Shown here one piece after another: positions 9,887 to 21,283 of a stretch of 64,000 nucleotides of DNA. The stretch is from positions 21,001-85,000 of the forward strand of contig JAVXUO010000149.1 of the NCBI GenBank assembly GCA_033065855.1, given 5' to 3'. A model generated the notes under the pieces. That model saw only the letters and a list, made by a program, of their open reading frames with translations, was not told where the DNA came from and searched no databases. Both the position numbers and the translations under genes were made by a program. The number at the start of each line of letters is the position of its first letter. The first letter of the stretch is position 1. The stretch comes from Escallonia rubra (Eukaryota > Streptophyta > Magnoliopsida > Escalloniales > Escalloniaceae).

Positions 9887-11387
9887 GGCGGGTATCGAAG
9901 TCTCACATCGACCATAGATGAGGCATGAGATCGGCTCTTATCAGGGGCGGATCTAGAAAGTCTAATCGGGGATGTTAAAAAATCATAAAAAAAATTGATG
10001 GCTAACATAAAAGAATTCAGAAGGTTCAAGTTCACATTACACGTGAATAAGAAAAACGCATTGTAACTAGCGTCACTATTGAATACGTTAAATATAAAAT
10101 AGATTACTCAATTTGACTACTAACAATATATTTTCACTATACATAGTAATTTATTTAAATTGCTAAGGTTAGTCAACGATAAATTACTGATTTTGTATAA
10201 ATAAATAAAACCTAACTCTTACTGTATAGATATATCACTGATGTAATTATTAATTGTAAAAGTATATTGGTCATGTACTCGTATAAGTCTATAAGAATTT
10301 AAACTAAAAAAAATAAAGAAAGTAACCTTAATCTATTCTTATTTTTTGGCAATCTAAAGATTTAGAATTTGAGATTTGAAAAAACAAAGATAAAACAAGA
10401 AAATGACAAAGATAAAAATTGTTACAGGGCATAAAGAGTGAAAAACACAATAAATTGAAATTCTAATAAAGTAGTGTTACAGTATAGTAGCATTTTTATA
10501 AGTGTTTTAAACATGTTTATCCATAATCTAAGAAACTAACAAAAATTTTCAAAAATATTGAGGGGTGCCATGGCCATGGAGGTGGTGTGCCTCGGACTCT
10601 TATACTTGATGTGCTCCTCTTCTCTAGAGCATGCTCTTCAGTTCACAACAAATGCATTAGCTGATGCACGCTGGTGTGCATTCATTGCGCTTCTTTTTTC
10701 TGTACATGTGTCGTTTGGCACATATATCGAATTAGCCTCTAATATTTGACACTTTTCAACAGCCAAGGATGGCTCATTTGAACATTCCGACCTACATAGT
10801 TCAATAAATTAACACTTAAATACAGAAAAATTAATGAACCGAAGTGAAGGCAAGTTTTTGGTTCAATTCATCCACCTACATAGTTCAATTTATTTACAAA
10901 CTCTTGCACCAACTTGGGCCATGTATCAGACTTGCCTCCAATATTTGACACTCTTCAACAGCCAAGGATGACTCATTTTAACATTTTAACCTACATACTT
11001 CAATACAGGAAAATTGATGGACCGAAGTGATGGAGGAGGCAAGTTTTTGGTTCAATTTATCGTTGTACCAGGCTTCAAAGGAAACACCGTACATAAAGAT
11101 CTGGGGATTGGAAGTGAAAAATGGGAGTGAAAGCATTTTTTTTTTTTTTGCCATCGTCACGAAAATGGAAAACAAGAAAGGCAAAAAGCAAAAGCCACCC
11201 GACTGGTCATTAGCAAAAGCCAGTTGTGCACAGCTTTCAAGGTCTCTGGGTAGCCTCCTTTGTTTCTTCGGCTTGGCGCTGGCAACTGGTACGGTGAACA
11301 GTGAAAGCATCTTTTTTGCGCGTCGAAAGATGAAGTTGTATCAACCGTTCATGAGGACCGCGTTTGTACGGGCCTACAATTGAGAGA
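9887..11387. other. Upstream region of stub C, with internal direct repeats
   Basis: This region matches 25640-26810 plus 28074-28290 (upstream of D), with the Mutator-like element 3 absent here. A phrase around CAACAGCCAAGGATG occurs twice (about 10758 and 10957), with neighbouring shared text, and twice again in the D copy. CAGGGGCGGATCTAG near 9945 looks like one end of a hAT-type element, but no partner end is found. The open frame at 10558-10749 is not supported as a gene: its D-side copy is interrupted. Confidence 0.6.
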
Positions 11388-11443
11388 GAGAGAGTGCTCT
11401 ATGATGCATCATATACTGGGAGTGTTGAGTCACTGAAGAAGTT
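11388..11443 (+). pseudogene. Gene C: stub of ankyrin/PGG exon 1
   Basis: Only the GA-rich leader and the codons for LYDASYTGSVESLKKL remain. The sequence then switches to unrelated DNA at about 11444. The upstream flank matches that of gene D. No start codon is kept in the right place. The rest of the gene is not found before the next duplicated unit begins at 17681. Confidence 0.85.
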
Positions 11444-12170
11444 AACAATACAAGAAATTTGTCATTTAGCGACGAGGAAGGTCGTTTATTCGACAATAAA
11501 TACATATAGTGACGAAAAAAATTCGTCAAGAAATATAATTTTCGACGAATATATTTTTCGTCAAAGACTCGCCGTCAAGAAAAATTCGACAAAGACTCGC
11601 CGTCATGAAATATATTTTTCGACGAATATGTGTTCGTTAATAAAAATCATATTTATTGACGATTTTTTACTTCGTCAAGGAATATCTGGTATTTAACAAC
11701 GAACTATTTCGTCGAAATAATTCACTCGAATTTGTCGCTGGATGTTCAAGTTCGTCAAGAATGGGTTACTTTATCGACGAACTTGGGTTCGTTAACAAAT
11801 CAGTCACTGTCACTATTTTTTTTCCTCAACATCTTAACTTGGTCGATAATGGTGACATTTGTTGACGAACTCAAGTTCGTCACAAAAACCTTGATCATCA
11901 CAATTCTTTCTTGACATATTCGATAATGGTGGCATTTGTTGACGAACTATGTTCGTCAACAAAACCTTGCTCGTCACAATTTTTTCCTTAACATCTCGAC
12001 TTCGTCATTGAAAACTACATTCAACTACAAAAAGGTTTGTCATTACTTGTTGCCCCTTTAACGATGAATCTTTTGTTCTTTGATGAGCATTAAACTTAAC
12101 AAAAAATAATAGAAAGATTCCATTTAGCGACAAATAGTAGAAAGATCAGCCACAAATAATAATAAAAAAA
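11444..12170. mobile_element. CACTA-type subterminal repeat region (one end)
   Basis: It begins AATACAAGAAATTTGTC, close to the CACTACAAGAAA end of plant CACTA elements. It then carries many short inverted copies of GACGAA/TTCGTC over 600 bases, including tandem units of about 85 bases with GTTGACGAACT. Dense subterminal motifs of this kind are typical of CACTA transposons. No transposase frame is seen and no opposite end was found. It cuts gene C at its left edge. Confidence 0.5.
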
Positions 12171-14147
12171 ACAGTCTTCATCTAATATATAAAACCAATG
12201 CTATCCATTCCAGAGATTTAGTTGGTTACAAAGTGAGAGCATAACTACGTAGCAAAAAAGCTTGACATTTATCCTGAGTACAAATTAGCATTATACAAAT
12301 ACACTAGACATGTTGATGCAAATGCAACCATCCTAGAGGTCGGTTGTTTCAAATCATGTTCGGAGATGATTCGTATACCGCATCAGAGAACACCGCAACT
12401 AAAAGAAAAGTGATTGCAAGCCTGCATTAAAAATAAAGAGAGGAATAGAAGTATATATGTTAAGATGCTGCTCAAATAGAAATGTAAAAAGACTACGTGC
12501 ATCTGAAAATTAGCTCCAGGTGGGCATCGAAATTGAGAATCAAGGAGAGAGAAGCTCAGCAAGAATGCAAGCAAAAGCTCAGCACCAAAAAACATGCCTA
12601 ACGCAGTGCTGAGAGCGGTATAACAACTAGCTACATGGTCAAACAACTAACTGCATGGTCATAAAGTGTGATATTTGCTATCTTCAAGCATGGGCACAAT
12701 CTGTCCTCGGCAACTATAGCCTAAAAGGATATACTAACACAAAGTATTAGACTATTATACATCCTCTTTAACATTAATAAATTCTAAAGACTGGCATGCA
12801 CGTAAATTATATTTCAGGCAATTGCTCACATTGTCAGGCATACCAAACAGCCATGCAAACAACAAAGCTAACAATCCAATTCAAGCCGACTGAAAATGAT
12901 GTCATGGCTTCCATAAACCAGTCATGCATGTTCACAAATGTGTCTTTCTATGAAATGGATAGTTTTAATTACCTAGATATGATGTTCTCCCAAAATCCAG
13001 CCTTCAATTGAGAAGTCTTAAGCTTTCTAGTCCTCGTAAGGATGATAAAATGGCTAACATGAGAATAACTACAAGAAAACGATTATTATTCACACTTTCT
13101 TCCTTTTTCATATTAATTGTAGCATTTGGTCTTTTATCCTTTCTTCATAGTTTCATAGTTCATCTCCTTCTACCTTCATTTACATAATAAGAGACATGTA
13201 GTGTGACTTTTTCACCTAAATTACTGAAAATGCTACAAGAGCTAATCTCTCAGCCCCCATAACCCATCTCTATAAGAAACCAATATGACGGCTTGTCAAC
13301 AAAATGTGAAGTAACCCCGACACCCTGGTTATCTAGAATACTGGACATAAAGAACTTGTCCTCTACATACAGACTCCAACACTTCTAACAAGACCCTATA
13401 AGGTCCCAAGGTCTCCAATAGATATCAATCTGGTTAAGATTTAGCAAAAGCTTAGAAAGGTAAAAGTGAGAGTTTATCAAAATCTCTAAGAAAGGGCATA
13501 GATGTGATCCACTGAATTTACCTTGTTTTCCATATTAGAGGGTAAGCCTGTGGCTTACCCTTACAAAACCATCATCCACTACATAGCTTATATCTCATTG
13601 CTTTACTTTTTAGTAGGCAAACCTCTGCCATCAAGAGTCAATTATGCCAATAAAATTGCAATCAAGAATTATCATTGAAGTTTTCAACTCAAAAACATAT
13701 AACTAGTGCATATGTGTGACAACTGACCTTCAGTAGTTTCGCAAGTGAAGTCAGGCTGCTTGATCCTCCCCAACTGCACCAAAAAGCATAGAAGGTAAGT
13801 ACACCAAGGCCTTTTACTTTAGTGGATAGGTCGGTTAAACTGCGACTTTCTACGTTTTAACGAACAAAGCCAGAAATAAGAGGATGTTGGAAGATCCAAA
13901 TAACAGTACCAACAACTGAGAGACCTCCTGTTCATCCCCCCAACGCAACTCTCTTTCCCAGAATGGTACCCAAACACACAGTTAAAGGTGTACGGAACTT
14001 CAAATTTTCTCTTATAATACTTTGCAGGTTTTGGACTACTTTAAAAAAAAAGCATATCGAATTTCATTATCGATAATAGAAATTGACTACCGTATAAAAT
14101 AATTTAGAAACAGCATCATGTGGCTAACCAAACCTAACACCATATAG
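12171..14147. other. Unassigned, intron-like sequence
   Basis: I see no full gene here. Possible exon scraps exist, for example a minus-strand stretch around 13728-13775 bounded by splice-like signals, but no product can be named. A degenerate ACTACAAGAAAA phrase near 13068 may be another CACTA-like end. A segment near 13045-13100 resembles 17525-17580. The region may be cargo of a transposon or a remnant of an unrelated gene. Confidence 0.4.
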
Positions 14148-14360
14148 TTGGAATCAAGCACGAGATCAAGAGCTGAAGATAAAGCAGGTGACAAGAAAGT
14201 AAATGAAGATAAGGTGTCACTACTCACGGCAGAGTTAAGAGAAATCAGTGACCCCTACCTCAACACGAGTCTCAAATATGCGGAGGTGGAGTTCGATCAG
14301 AATGAACAACTTGTGATGAAGTTAAAGGCTGTCAATGACAAGAGGAGCTCGTTTTCATAA
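14148..14360 (+). pseudogene. Exon fragment encoding a coiled-coil tail, possibly NT-C2/'myosin heavy chain-related' type
   Basis: An open stretch of about 70 residues ends at a stop (14358-14360). It includes LLTAELREISDPYLNTSL, then KYAEVE, then LVMKLKAV. This is charged, heptad-like and reads like the last exon of a plant coiled-coil protein of the NT-C2/'myosin heavy chain-related' kind. That likeness is from memory and unverified. The apparent ATG is unlikely to be a true start, because the sequence is preceded by an AG acceptor-like site (CATATAG). No upstream exons were recognised, so it is treated as a fragment. Confidence 0.35.
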
Positions 14361-14935
14361 ACTTCAGTAAGAACCATACATAGCTTTATTTTCTTTTGAT
14401 CCCACAGGTGCGGATCCAGCTTGCAGTAAGACTAAACGACAACAATTCTTTGAGATTTTTGTAGCTCTGATACGTATTTGTCAGAAGAAAGCATTAAGAT
14501 AGGCAGTAAATCCGACTTATTGTAGAGAGCATGTAACTTTAAACATGTTTTATAAAGTGGGAAAAAAAAGTAAAATATGGCAAGCAATTCATGTCTTCTT
14601 CAACCCTTTGACCCATTTATTTATGCAATTGTATTCTTAGAAGAACAACTCATGTCTATGACAAGAGAGTAAAATCAGAAAACAAAATTGGATAGTCAGA
14701 ACATAAACCCTCCAAACTTTAATTTTTCTCCAACCTATCTAATGCTACCCTCTGCCCATTTTTCTCCACTCTATTATTATCTTTAGTAGCTTTTTTCAGC
14801 TTCTACATAATCTTTTCATATTAACGTGATATCCATGAAGAAGATAGTACTAATGACTCAACAAACAACTACAAATAATCAAATCCATCCAAAATTAAAA
14901 GGCTACAAATAATCAAAACTCTACACTACAAGAAA
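14361..14935. other. Unassigned AT-rich sequence
   Basis: This follows the coiled-coil exon and may contain its 3-prime UTR. A CAGGTGCGGATCCAG phrase near 14405 is hAT-end-like but isolated. Nothing else is seen. Confidence 0.4.
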
Positions 14936-15324
14936 ATTGGCCTCCGGCAGCGGCCAAAAACCCCTGCAATAGCCCACTTGACCGCTGCCAATGATAGCGG
15001 GTACAGAGCGCTTATGTAGGTCTCGCTGCGATAGACATGTGGCAGCGGTCAATGGAGTTTATAGTAGTGGTACTCCCGCTTGTACATCCATTCATTTATT
15101 AGCTATTAATGTCCTATATCACAGCTGGTAATAGCTTTCAGCAGCAGTTAATGACCGCCTTCCTAGGCATATGGCGGTGGAGTAGGCCCGCTACCGTAGC
15201 TCTTACTTTTTTAAAAAAAATTAATATTAATCCCTAGACAGACTTCTTATTTCATGTCAAAACTAATATAACCAAGATATAAGTCATGTAGAACACCGAC
15301 TGATAAATGATGTTTTGAACATCA
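14936..15324. mobile_element. CACTA-type element end
   Basis: It starts with an exact CACTACAAGAAAATTGG terminus near 14934. Subterminal motifs built on GCAGCGGTC and its complement GACCGCTGC follow for about 250 bases. That is the classic layout of a CACTA end. The element is interrupted or bounded by Mutator-like element 2 at 15334. I found no matching right end. Confidence 0.6.
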
Positions 15325-15333
15325 TAATAATTG

Positions 15334-16452
15334 GGCTTAATTTCACCCAGCACCCTGTACTTAGGGGTCAGTTGCACCCAGCACCCTAGGGTTTTAAAAT
15401 TGGCACCCAACACCAAATGACGGTCAAACTGCCTGTTGACTAGACGGCTGTTAGTTTTTCAGGGGCAAAATGGGATTATTGCCCCTAAAGCTTACATGTC
15501 ATCCCAGGTAGTGACACATGGCCAATTGGCTGTCCACGTCATTTCCCTCCAACAGCCCTTATTCTCTCTCTCCTTCCACATTTCCCTCCAACAGCCCCTC
15601 TCTGTCGTTCTGGGGAGTTCGCCGGAGTACCGCCGTTTTCTCGGGATCTTCGCGGGAGACTTACGGACCTTTGGGCTCAACTGCAAAGCAAACATGGTGT
15701 TGAAGAAGATCTGGGATGAACCAAATCGCCGAGGCCGTCGAACAAGCTGAGCATATCGGTGCTGCCGTCGGTTGACGTCGCGGATCTGGCGTCGGCGTCT
15801 GATTCGGCTTGCTCGGCCTACGAGCACTACCTGCGTCTGCCGGTGCTGAAGAAGATCTGGGACGCCGAGGCCGTCGAACAAGCTGAGCATACCGGTGCTG
15901 CCGCCGGTTCGCGTCGCGGATCTGGCGCCGGCGTCTGATTCGGCTTGCTCGGCCTACGAGCACTACCTGCGTCTGCCGGAGCTGAAGAAGATCTGGGACG
16001 CCGAGGTCGTTGAACAACCTGAGCATACCGGTGCTGCCGCCGGTTGACGTCGCAGATCTAGCGCCGGCGTTTGATTCGGCTTGCTCGGCCTACGAGCACT
16101 ACCTGCGTCTGCCGGAGCTGAAGACGATTTGTGCTGTGTGAGGACGAGGAAGAGGAGAGCGAGACATGGGGGTCGGCGCCGATCGTTGATTTGAGCACGT
16201 CGGGATGCGTGTTGGCTCGAGAAGGGAGCTCGACGGAGGTGTGGAAGCTGCATGACATGTATGCTTTAAGGGGCAATAAGACTATTTTGCCCCTGAAAAA
16301 CTAACAGACGTGTGGTCAAAGTGCCTCTTGACCGTCATCTGGTGCTGGGTGCCAAGAATTTTCAAAATTTTGGTGTTGGGTGCCAATTTTAAAACCCTAG
16401 GGTGCTGGGTGCAACTGACCCCTAAGTACAGGGTGCTGGGTGAAATTAAGCC
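15334..16452. mobile_element. Mutator-like element 2, with a captured coding segment and internal tandem repeat
   Basis: The ends match element 1 (GGCTTAATTTCACCC...) as inverted repeats of about 170-200 bases, with a perfect 9-base target duplication TAATAATTG (15325-15333, 16453-16461). Inside, a 136-base module recurs at about 15847, 15983 and 16119, with a 146-base spacing to the first copy at 15701. On the plus strand each module reads DLAPASDSACSAYEHYLRLP then ELKKIW. A further piece near 16135-16265 reads IVDLSTSGCVLAREGSS. These look like pieces of a real plant gene that I cannot name. Because 136 is not a multiple of three, the repeats are not one continuous frame. Confidence 0.85.
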
Positions 16453-16461
16453 TAATAATTG

Positions 16462-17680
16462 CATTCACTAAATTAGTAGTTGACATGATATAAATCTCCA
16501 AACTAGAGTACAAGTTTCTCAACAAAACCATTGTCCCAGAGGAGAGGAGACTGTACGAGATCCCTTGCAGATCAAATCTTGCAAATCCAATTGCATAGTG
16601 ACCAAACCAATCTTGAAAATGCCAAAAGAACATGTACATAAAGAATGCAATACCTTTAAGAACATAGAATGAAACTGTAAGTAGAAAAGTAAATGACTGA
16701 TGTACACACCTTGAAGCATCATGTGCAACTTTCATCCAAAAACCCAATTAGTGACACAAGGGAACGTATATGCCTTCATGCCTTCCCAGTACAACAGCCA
16801 GCTTTATTTCCATTTTCCCCAGCCACATGTTCTTGGCATCAGCTTCTATCTTCTAATGCTATAGTAAGTCATGTCTGCAACGTTCTTGAAAAGTACAAAC
16901 GAATTGCTTGAACCGATAAAATACTCTCACAAGCGGTAAAGTGCTCCTACACGAGCATTGTGAAACACTTTTAATGCATCATATCAATCATAGAGCTCGA
17001 AAAATGTTTTAGTGACTGCTTCAACACATAAATTGGTAAGAAAATATAACTTAAGAAGTCACAACCGAGGCATTGGATGTAAAGTTCGCAACATGTTCAA
17101 TTGTCTAAAAAGGGTAATATACTTGTGTATAAAAGAAGTGCAGCTAAGGGCATTATTACTTATGTATAAAAGAGCTCGAGCTTGGGTAAATTTCACAAAA
17201 CCTACTCAACAATCATACACCTTCGTAGGCATTTGATATGGCTTATTTCCCGTCGACTTTAAGGAAATCATGATTTTCATAGTACAATAACCAGCCTCCA
17301 CAATAGCTTTCATGCCATCACCAATAACCCAATCTGGAGAGGCAGAAGGAAGAGGAAGAAAAAGGTCAGGAAATTGGATAACCAGTCAGATATTGGTAAC
17401 GAAGTATTAACCAAAAATAGTCCAATTACATCTGTACATCAACGGAAAAAGGTACCAGATGGTATGCGAGTGAAGAAAAACCTTACCGCATCCAAACTAA
17501 AATCCCTTACAATTGTCTCACCGCACATGATAAAATGGCTCACATGAGAATAACTACATCAAATCTATAATTGCTCACACTTTCAGTCCCTGGAGGCCGA
17601 TAGCGGACATCCCTTATCTCAAAAAGACCAATTAACATGTTTTAGGAGTAACTTTACCTTTCAGTGGCTAGAGTCTAATA
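16462..17680. other. Unassigned, intron-like sequence before duplication copy 2
   Basis: No gene is supported. A minus-strand frame at 16397-16747 contains hydrophobic residues but runs into the transposon end and has no recognisable domain. Around 17525-17580 the text resembles 13045-13100. Position 17681 begins the match to window position 1. Confidence 0.4.
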
Positions 17681-18170
17681 AAGTTGCTACACAAACTTGC
17701 CAGTAAACTGAAATTACTGACCGTAAAGAAAATGCTATTAGATAAAAAGATGACCTCTACTTTCAAAGCTAAATAGAGAGTAATGCTACCTTTATGAGTG
17801 AGGTGATTAAGAGAATGACGTTAGCTATATGAAAGAACATAGTGTGCAAGGCAGTTACTTATCCTACTGGAAAACCCCTCACGATCGAATTATGAAATAG
17901 ACGTCGATATTAAGCTAGTGAATGCTCTGTCCACAGGAAAAGCTCTGGCTTACCTTCCCTCTTCAACTCAGGAACTTTACTTACATGGAATTGTAAGGAA
18001 ATTGTGATTGGCTGGGGAGTAAACAGCACTAGTGGAGAGATAAAGTAGGCATCTGCGGAAGGCACAAAAGACATGTCACAAGCACTAATACAATTCAGTA
18101 GCAATTGAAAACGTGTTGCCGTAGAGCAGCAAAGGCTTGAAATTTCAAAGAACCACAAGTTTTGCACGGA

Positions 18171-18507
18171 TTAGGATCCCATGTTGTAACCATGGGTTAC
18201 AGCAGGGTGTTGTTCCATTGTTGTGAGGGAGGGAAGAGAGAGAGAAGGAAGAGAGAGAGTAACCATGGTTTGCATCCCCTTCTCTCTCTTCCCCCTCTGT
18301 CTCTGAGACAGCACCCTGCTGTAACCCATGGTTACAGCAGGGGTGCTGTCCCATTGTTGTGAGGGAGGGAAGAGACAGAAGGAAGAGAGAGAGTAACCAT
18401 GGTTTGCATCCCCTTCTCTCTCTTCCCCCTCTCTCTCTTTCCTACCTAACAACAATGAGACAGCACCCTGCTGTAACCATGGGTTACAGCAGGGAATCAT
18501 GATCCTA
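18171..18507. repeat. Foldback element, second copy (three hairpins)
   Basis: This is the paralog of 489-975. The CCATGG-centred palindrome occurs near 18181, 18312 and 18466. One module is missing relative to copy 1, so hairpin number changed after the duplication. Confidence 0.8.
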
Positions 18508-19239
18508 TATTTACTATTTCATCTTCAGCACTGTCTTGGTTCTTTTGTATGCATCTTTCCTTTTAAATTTTTCGTTGTGTTTCATTTGCAAGATGTTATG
18601 GTTGTCTTCACCAATAAACATAAATGTCCAATGGATGAATTAATTTAAATGTTTGCCTATGCCATCATGTATAAAAAAGGAACCATCTTATTTAAAAAAA
18701 AAATGAAATGCTTAATAAGCAATAATTTCAACAATATATTAATATTACCTAACATTCAAAGTTGTTTATGCCCAAAATTTGGGGCATAAATGTTTGAAAT
18801 ATTATCGGCATTAGTTAACAAACCCGTTTTGTTGCACGGGCTATGCTTTAAAGTGGACTTCTCTCGTAACCTAATAAGTCACTACGAATTCTATCTAAAC
18901 TCTGCCTTCTGATCGGTCGTATGTCCAATGGTAGAGATTCCTATTGGCTCCAACGGTCTCTTGAATCTCCTCTCATGAAGTTTTTGGGTCCATTTGGAAC
19001 CTTGTTTCAGAAAAGGAACTGGATAATGCTCTTCCGGTGTTTTTGTTCCTTACGTACTTCTCTCTTAAGACTCTGACTCACATAAGGTCTTCCTGTGAGA
19101 GAAGTTTCCAACCTAACTCTGCCACTGTAATACCATGATCGATAAGTACCAGTTCTTGGTGGGCCATTCGTCCTTTTTATTTAATTGTCCTTTCAATCAT
19201 CCGCCCACTGGTGTAGCCACTTGCATCTTGGCTGCTTCA

Positions 19240-19365
19240 TATATATTGGCAACTTTAGAGTCTTTTTTTATCCTTTAAAGACTCTAAAGTCTATATTGGC
19301 AACTTTAGAGTCTTTTTTTATATATAAAAAAAAGACCCTAAAGACTTTAAAGTCGCCAAAATTGA
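19240..19365. repeat. Hairpin-forming inverted repeat, second copy
   Basis: This copy of 1497-1622 lies upstream of gene B, with the same arms (TTGGCAACTTTAGAGTC and its complement). Confidence 0.6.
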
Positions 19366-19637
19366 TAACACTTTTTTCATAAAAAAAAAAGAATCTTTTC
19401 TACTTCAAAGGTTTGCAAAATTTAAGGGTTTTTAAGTCCTTTGAGAGGGTTTAGAGACTAAATTACAACGTTTTTGTGGCTAAATGTAAATTATCTTTCG
19501 CTAAAGAGGTCAAGAGTTCACTATTAGATCCTTTAGTAACTAAGGAGTATGAACGTATGTAAACTTTCTACCTTAGAAACGTATGTAAACTTTCTACCTT
19601 AGAAACCACCCCGAAGGCCTCCACTTAAGTACAGTAC

Positions 19638-19645
19638 TATATATA
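19638..19645 (+). promoter_or_regulatory. TATA box of gene B
   Basis: TATATATA, 46 bases upstream of the ancestral ATG (19691) and in the same context as the gene A box. Confidence 0.65.
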
Positions 19646-19690
19646 GGCAGAAAACATACACAAAGTTAGCATAGTACGGGGAGTGTAAGC

Positions 19691-21283
19691 ATGAATAACA
19701 GGCTTCTTCAGTTATCCTCAATGGAGAGAGAGAGAGTGTGTGCTTTATGATGCATCATATACAGGGAGTGTTGAGTCATTGAAGAAGTTAATGGAAGAAG
19801 ATCCACTCACCCTTGCCAGAATTTCGGTCACCAACTTCAACGAAACACCCTTGCATGTAGCCGCGATGCTAGGCCATGCAGCCTTTGCCAAGGCACTGGT
19901 ACGCTATCAGCCAAATCTCGTCAGGGAACTAGATTCTCATGGCTGTTCTCCGCTTCACGTGGCTTCTGCAAATGGCTACGTCGAGATAGTGAAGATGTTG
20001 TTGATGGAGGACTCGAGCGTCTGCCATGTTCGCGATCAGGATAGAAGGACTCCTCTTCATCTCGCTGTGATGAAAGGGCGAGGTGACGTTATTAGAGAGT
20101 TGGTTTCTGCCCAAGAACAAGTTACGCGGTATACACTTGACCGCGGTGAGACCATTTTGCATTTATGCGTGAAACACAATCATTTGGAAGCATTAAAGCG
20201 ACTAGTGGAGTTGGGTGGTGATCTTGCAAATGCACAAGATCACAATGGCAACACCATTTTACACACTGCAACTACTCTGAAACAAATGGAGGTAAGTGAT
20301 CAAACCTTATAAACTGGACTATTATTAGCCTCAAGTTATAGCAGTTTCTTCCTTTTCACTAGCTTATGTGAGTAATGGACTGAATGCAGACAATGAAATA
20401 TTTGCTCAGAGAGCCTGCTATTGTGAAAGTAAACGCATTGAATGCAAATGGTTTTACAGCTCTGGATGTCATACAACACATGCCAAGGGATATAAAATCC
20501 GTAGATATTCGTGATCTGCTAGTCACAGCAGGAGCTCTAAGAGCCATAGACTTATCTCCAGTATCACGTGCCACCAACCCAGCAACTAGAGGAGATGATC
20601 ACGATAACGGGATAACGACTTCGCAATGGAGCGGGACGAGAATGCTCGCTTGGTGGAAAAAGATACGCAAGGTCATGAAAAATGACGTGAAGAAGCAGCA
20701 CGCTTGGCTGGAAAAGAAGTATGATGCCTTGTTGGTAGCTGCAACACTGATTGCAGCTATGGCTTATCAAGCCGCCCTTAGCCCGCCTGGTGGTCTTTGG
20801 GAAGATGATAAGACAGTGGAATTTGGAGGCAATAAGAATATAACTTTCTATGCTGGGACATCTTTGATGGCCGCTCACTTCCCCTTATCGTACCAGAGAT
20901 TCTGGATCTTTAACACAATGTCTTTTGTTGCTGCTATGAGCGTAGTCTTTCTCGTTGTAAGCGGCGTACAACTGAAACGAAGAATTTTCGGGTGGTACCT
21001 CATGGCGATAATGTTGGCGGCAATCACATTCATGGCAGCCGCGTACTTACAATCAATGGTAGTCCTTACACCTAGGACTTCCGGATCAATTGTTAAGAAC
21101 TGGAAAAATTCTAACCTCACCTCCTCGTCGTACCCGATTGTCAATACGGTTGAAACAACAGTAGTCGCATGGTTGTCATTGTTTGGTTTTGTTTTGGTGG
21201 TGCACGTTTCCCGCTTCGTCATCTGGATCACGGGGATCTTATGGGTTTCTTCACCAAGGTCTCATGGGGAAAGTAGCGTTTGA
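19691..21283 (+). CDS. Gene B: ankyrin-repeat/PGG membrane protein, start-damaged and chimeric
   Basis: Exons are about 19691-20291 and 20390-21283, with splice sites as in A. The ancestral ATG (19691) is present, but a deletion in the GA-rich leader shifts the frame and it stops after 19 codons. The second ancestral start (MLYDAS) has become GTG at 19740. The first usable in-frame ATG is 19791, giving about 464 residues with all ankyrin repeats, PPGG and four membrane spans. The exon 2 body is open to TGA at 21281-21283. Identity with A is near perfect to about 20625. Beyond it the PGG region differs (LWEDDKTVEFGG, LKRRIFGWYLMA) and the basic CCRKKR tail is missing. Gene conversion or unequal crossing over is inferred. 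It may be a working shorter form or a young pseudogene. Confidence 0.75.

Larger units (their letters stand above)
17681..20625. repeat. Segmental duplication, copy 2 (high-identity part)
   Basis: This matches 1-3080. Identity stays very high through the intergenic part, the promoter, exon 1, the intron and the first 80 codons of exon 2 of gene B. It then drops sharply near 20625. Beyond that, 21285-23765 matches 4871-6058 and 7840-9795, and 25640-28990 matches the C region, so the complete unit is larger. Confidence 0.9.

Noticed and set aside
9945-9960. CAGGGGCGGATCTAG, a typical hAT-type terminus
   Set aside because: No opposite end within the expected range and no flanking duplication; kept only as a note.
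10558-10749. Signal-peptide-like 63-residue open frame
   Set aside because: The copy upstream of D is interrupted by a stop, and no splice or domain evidence exists.
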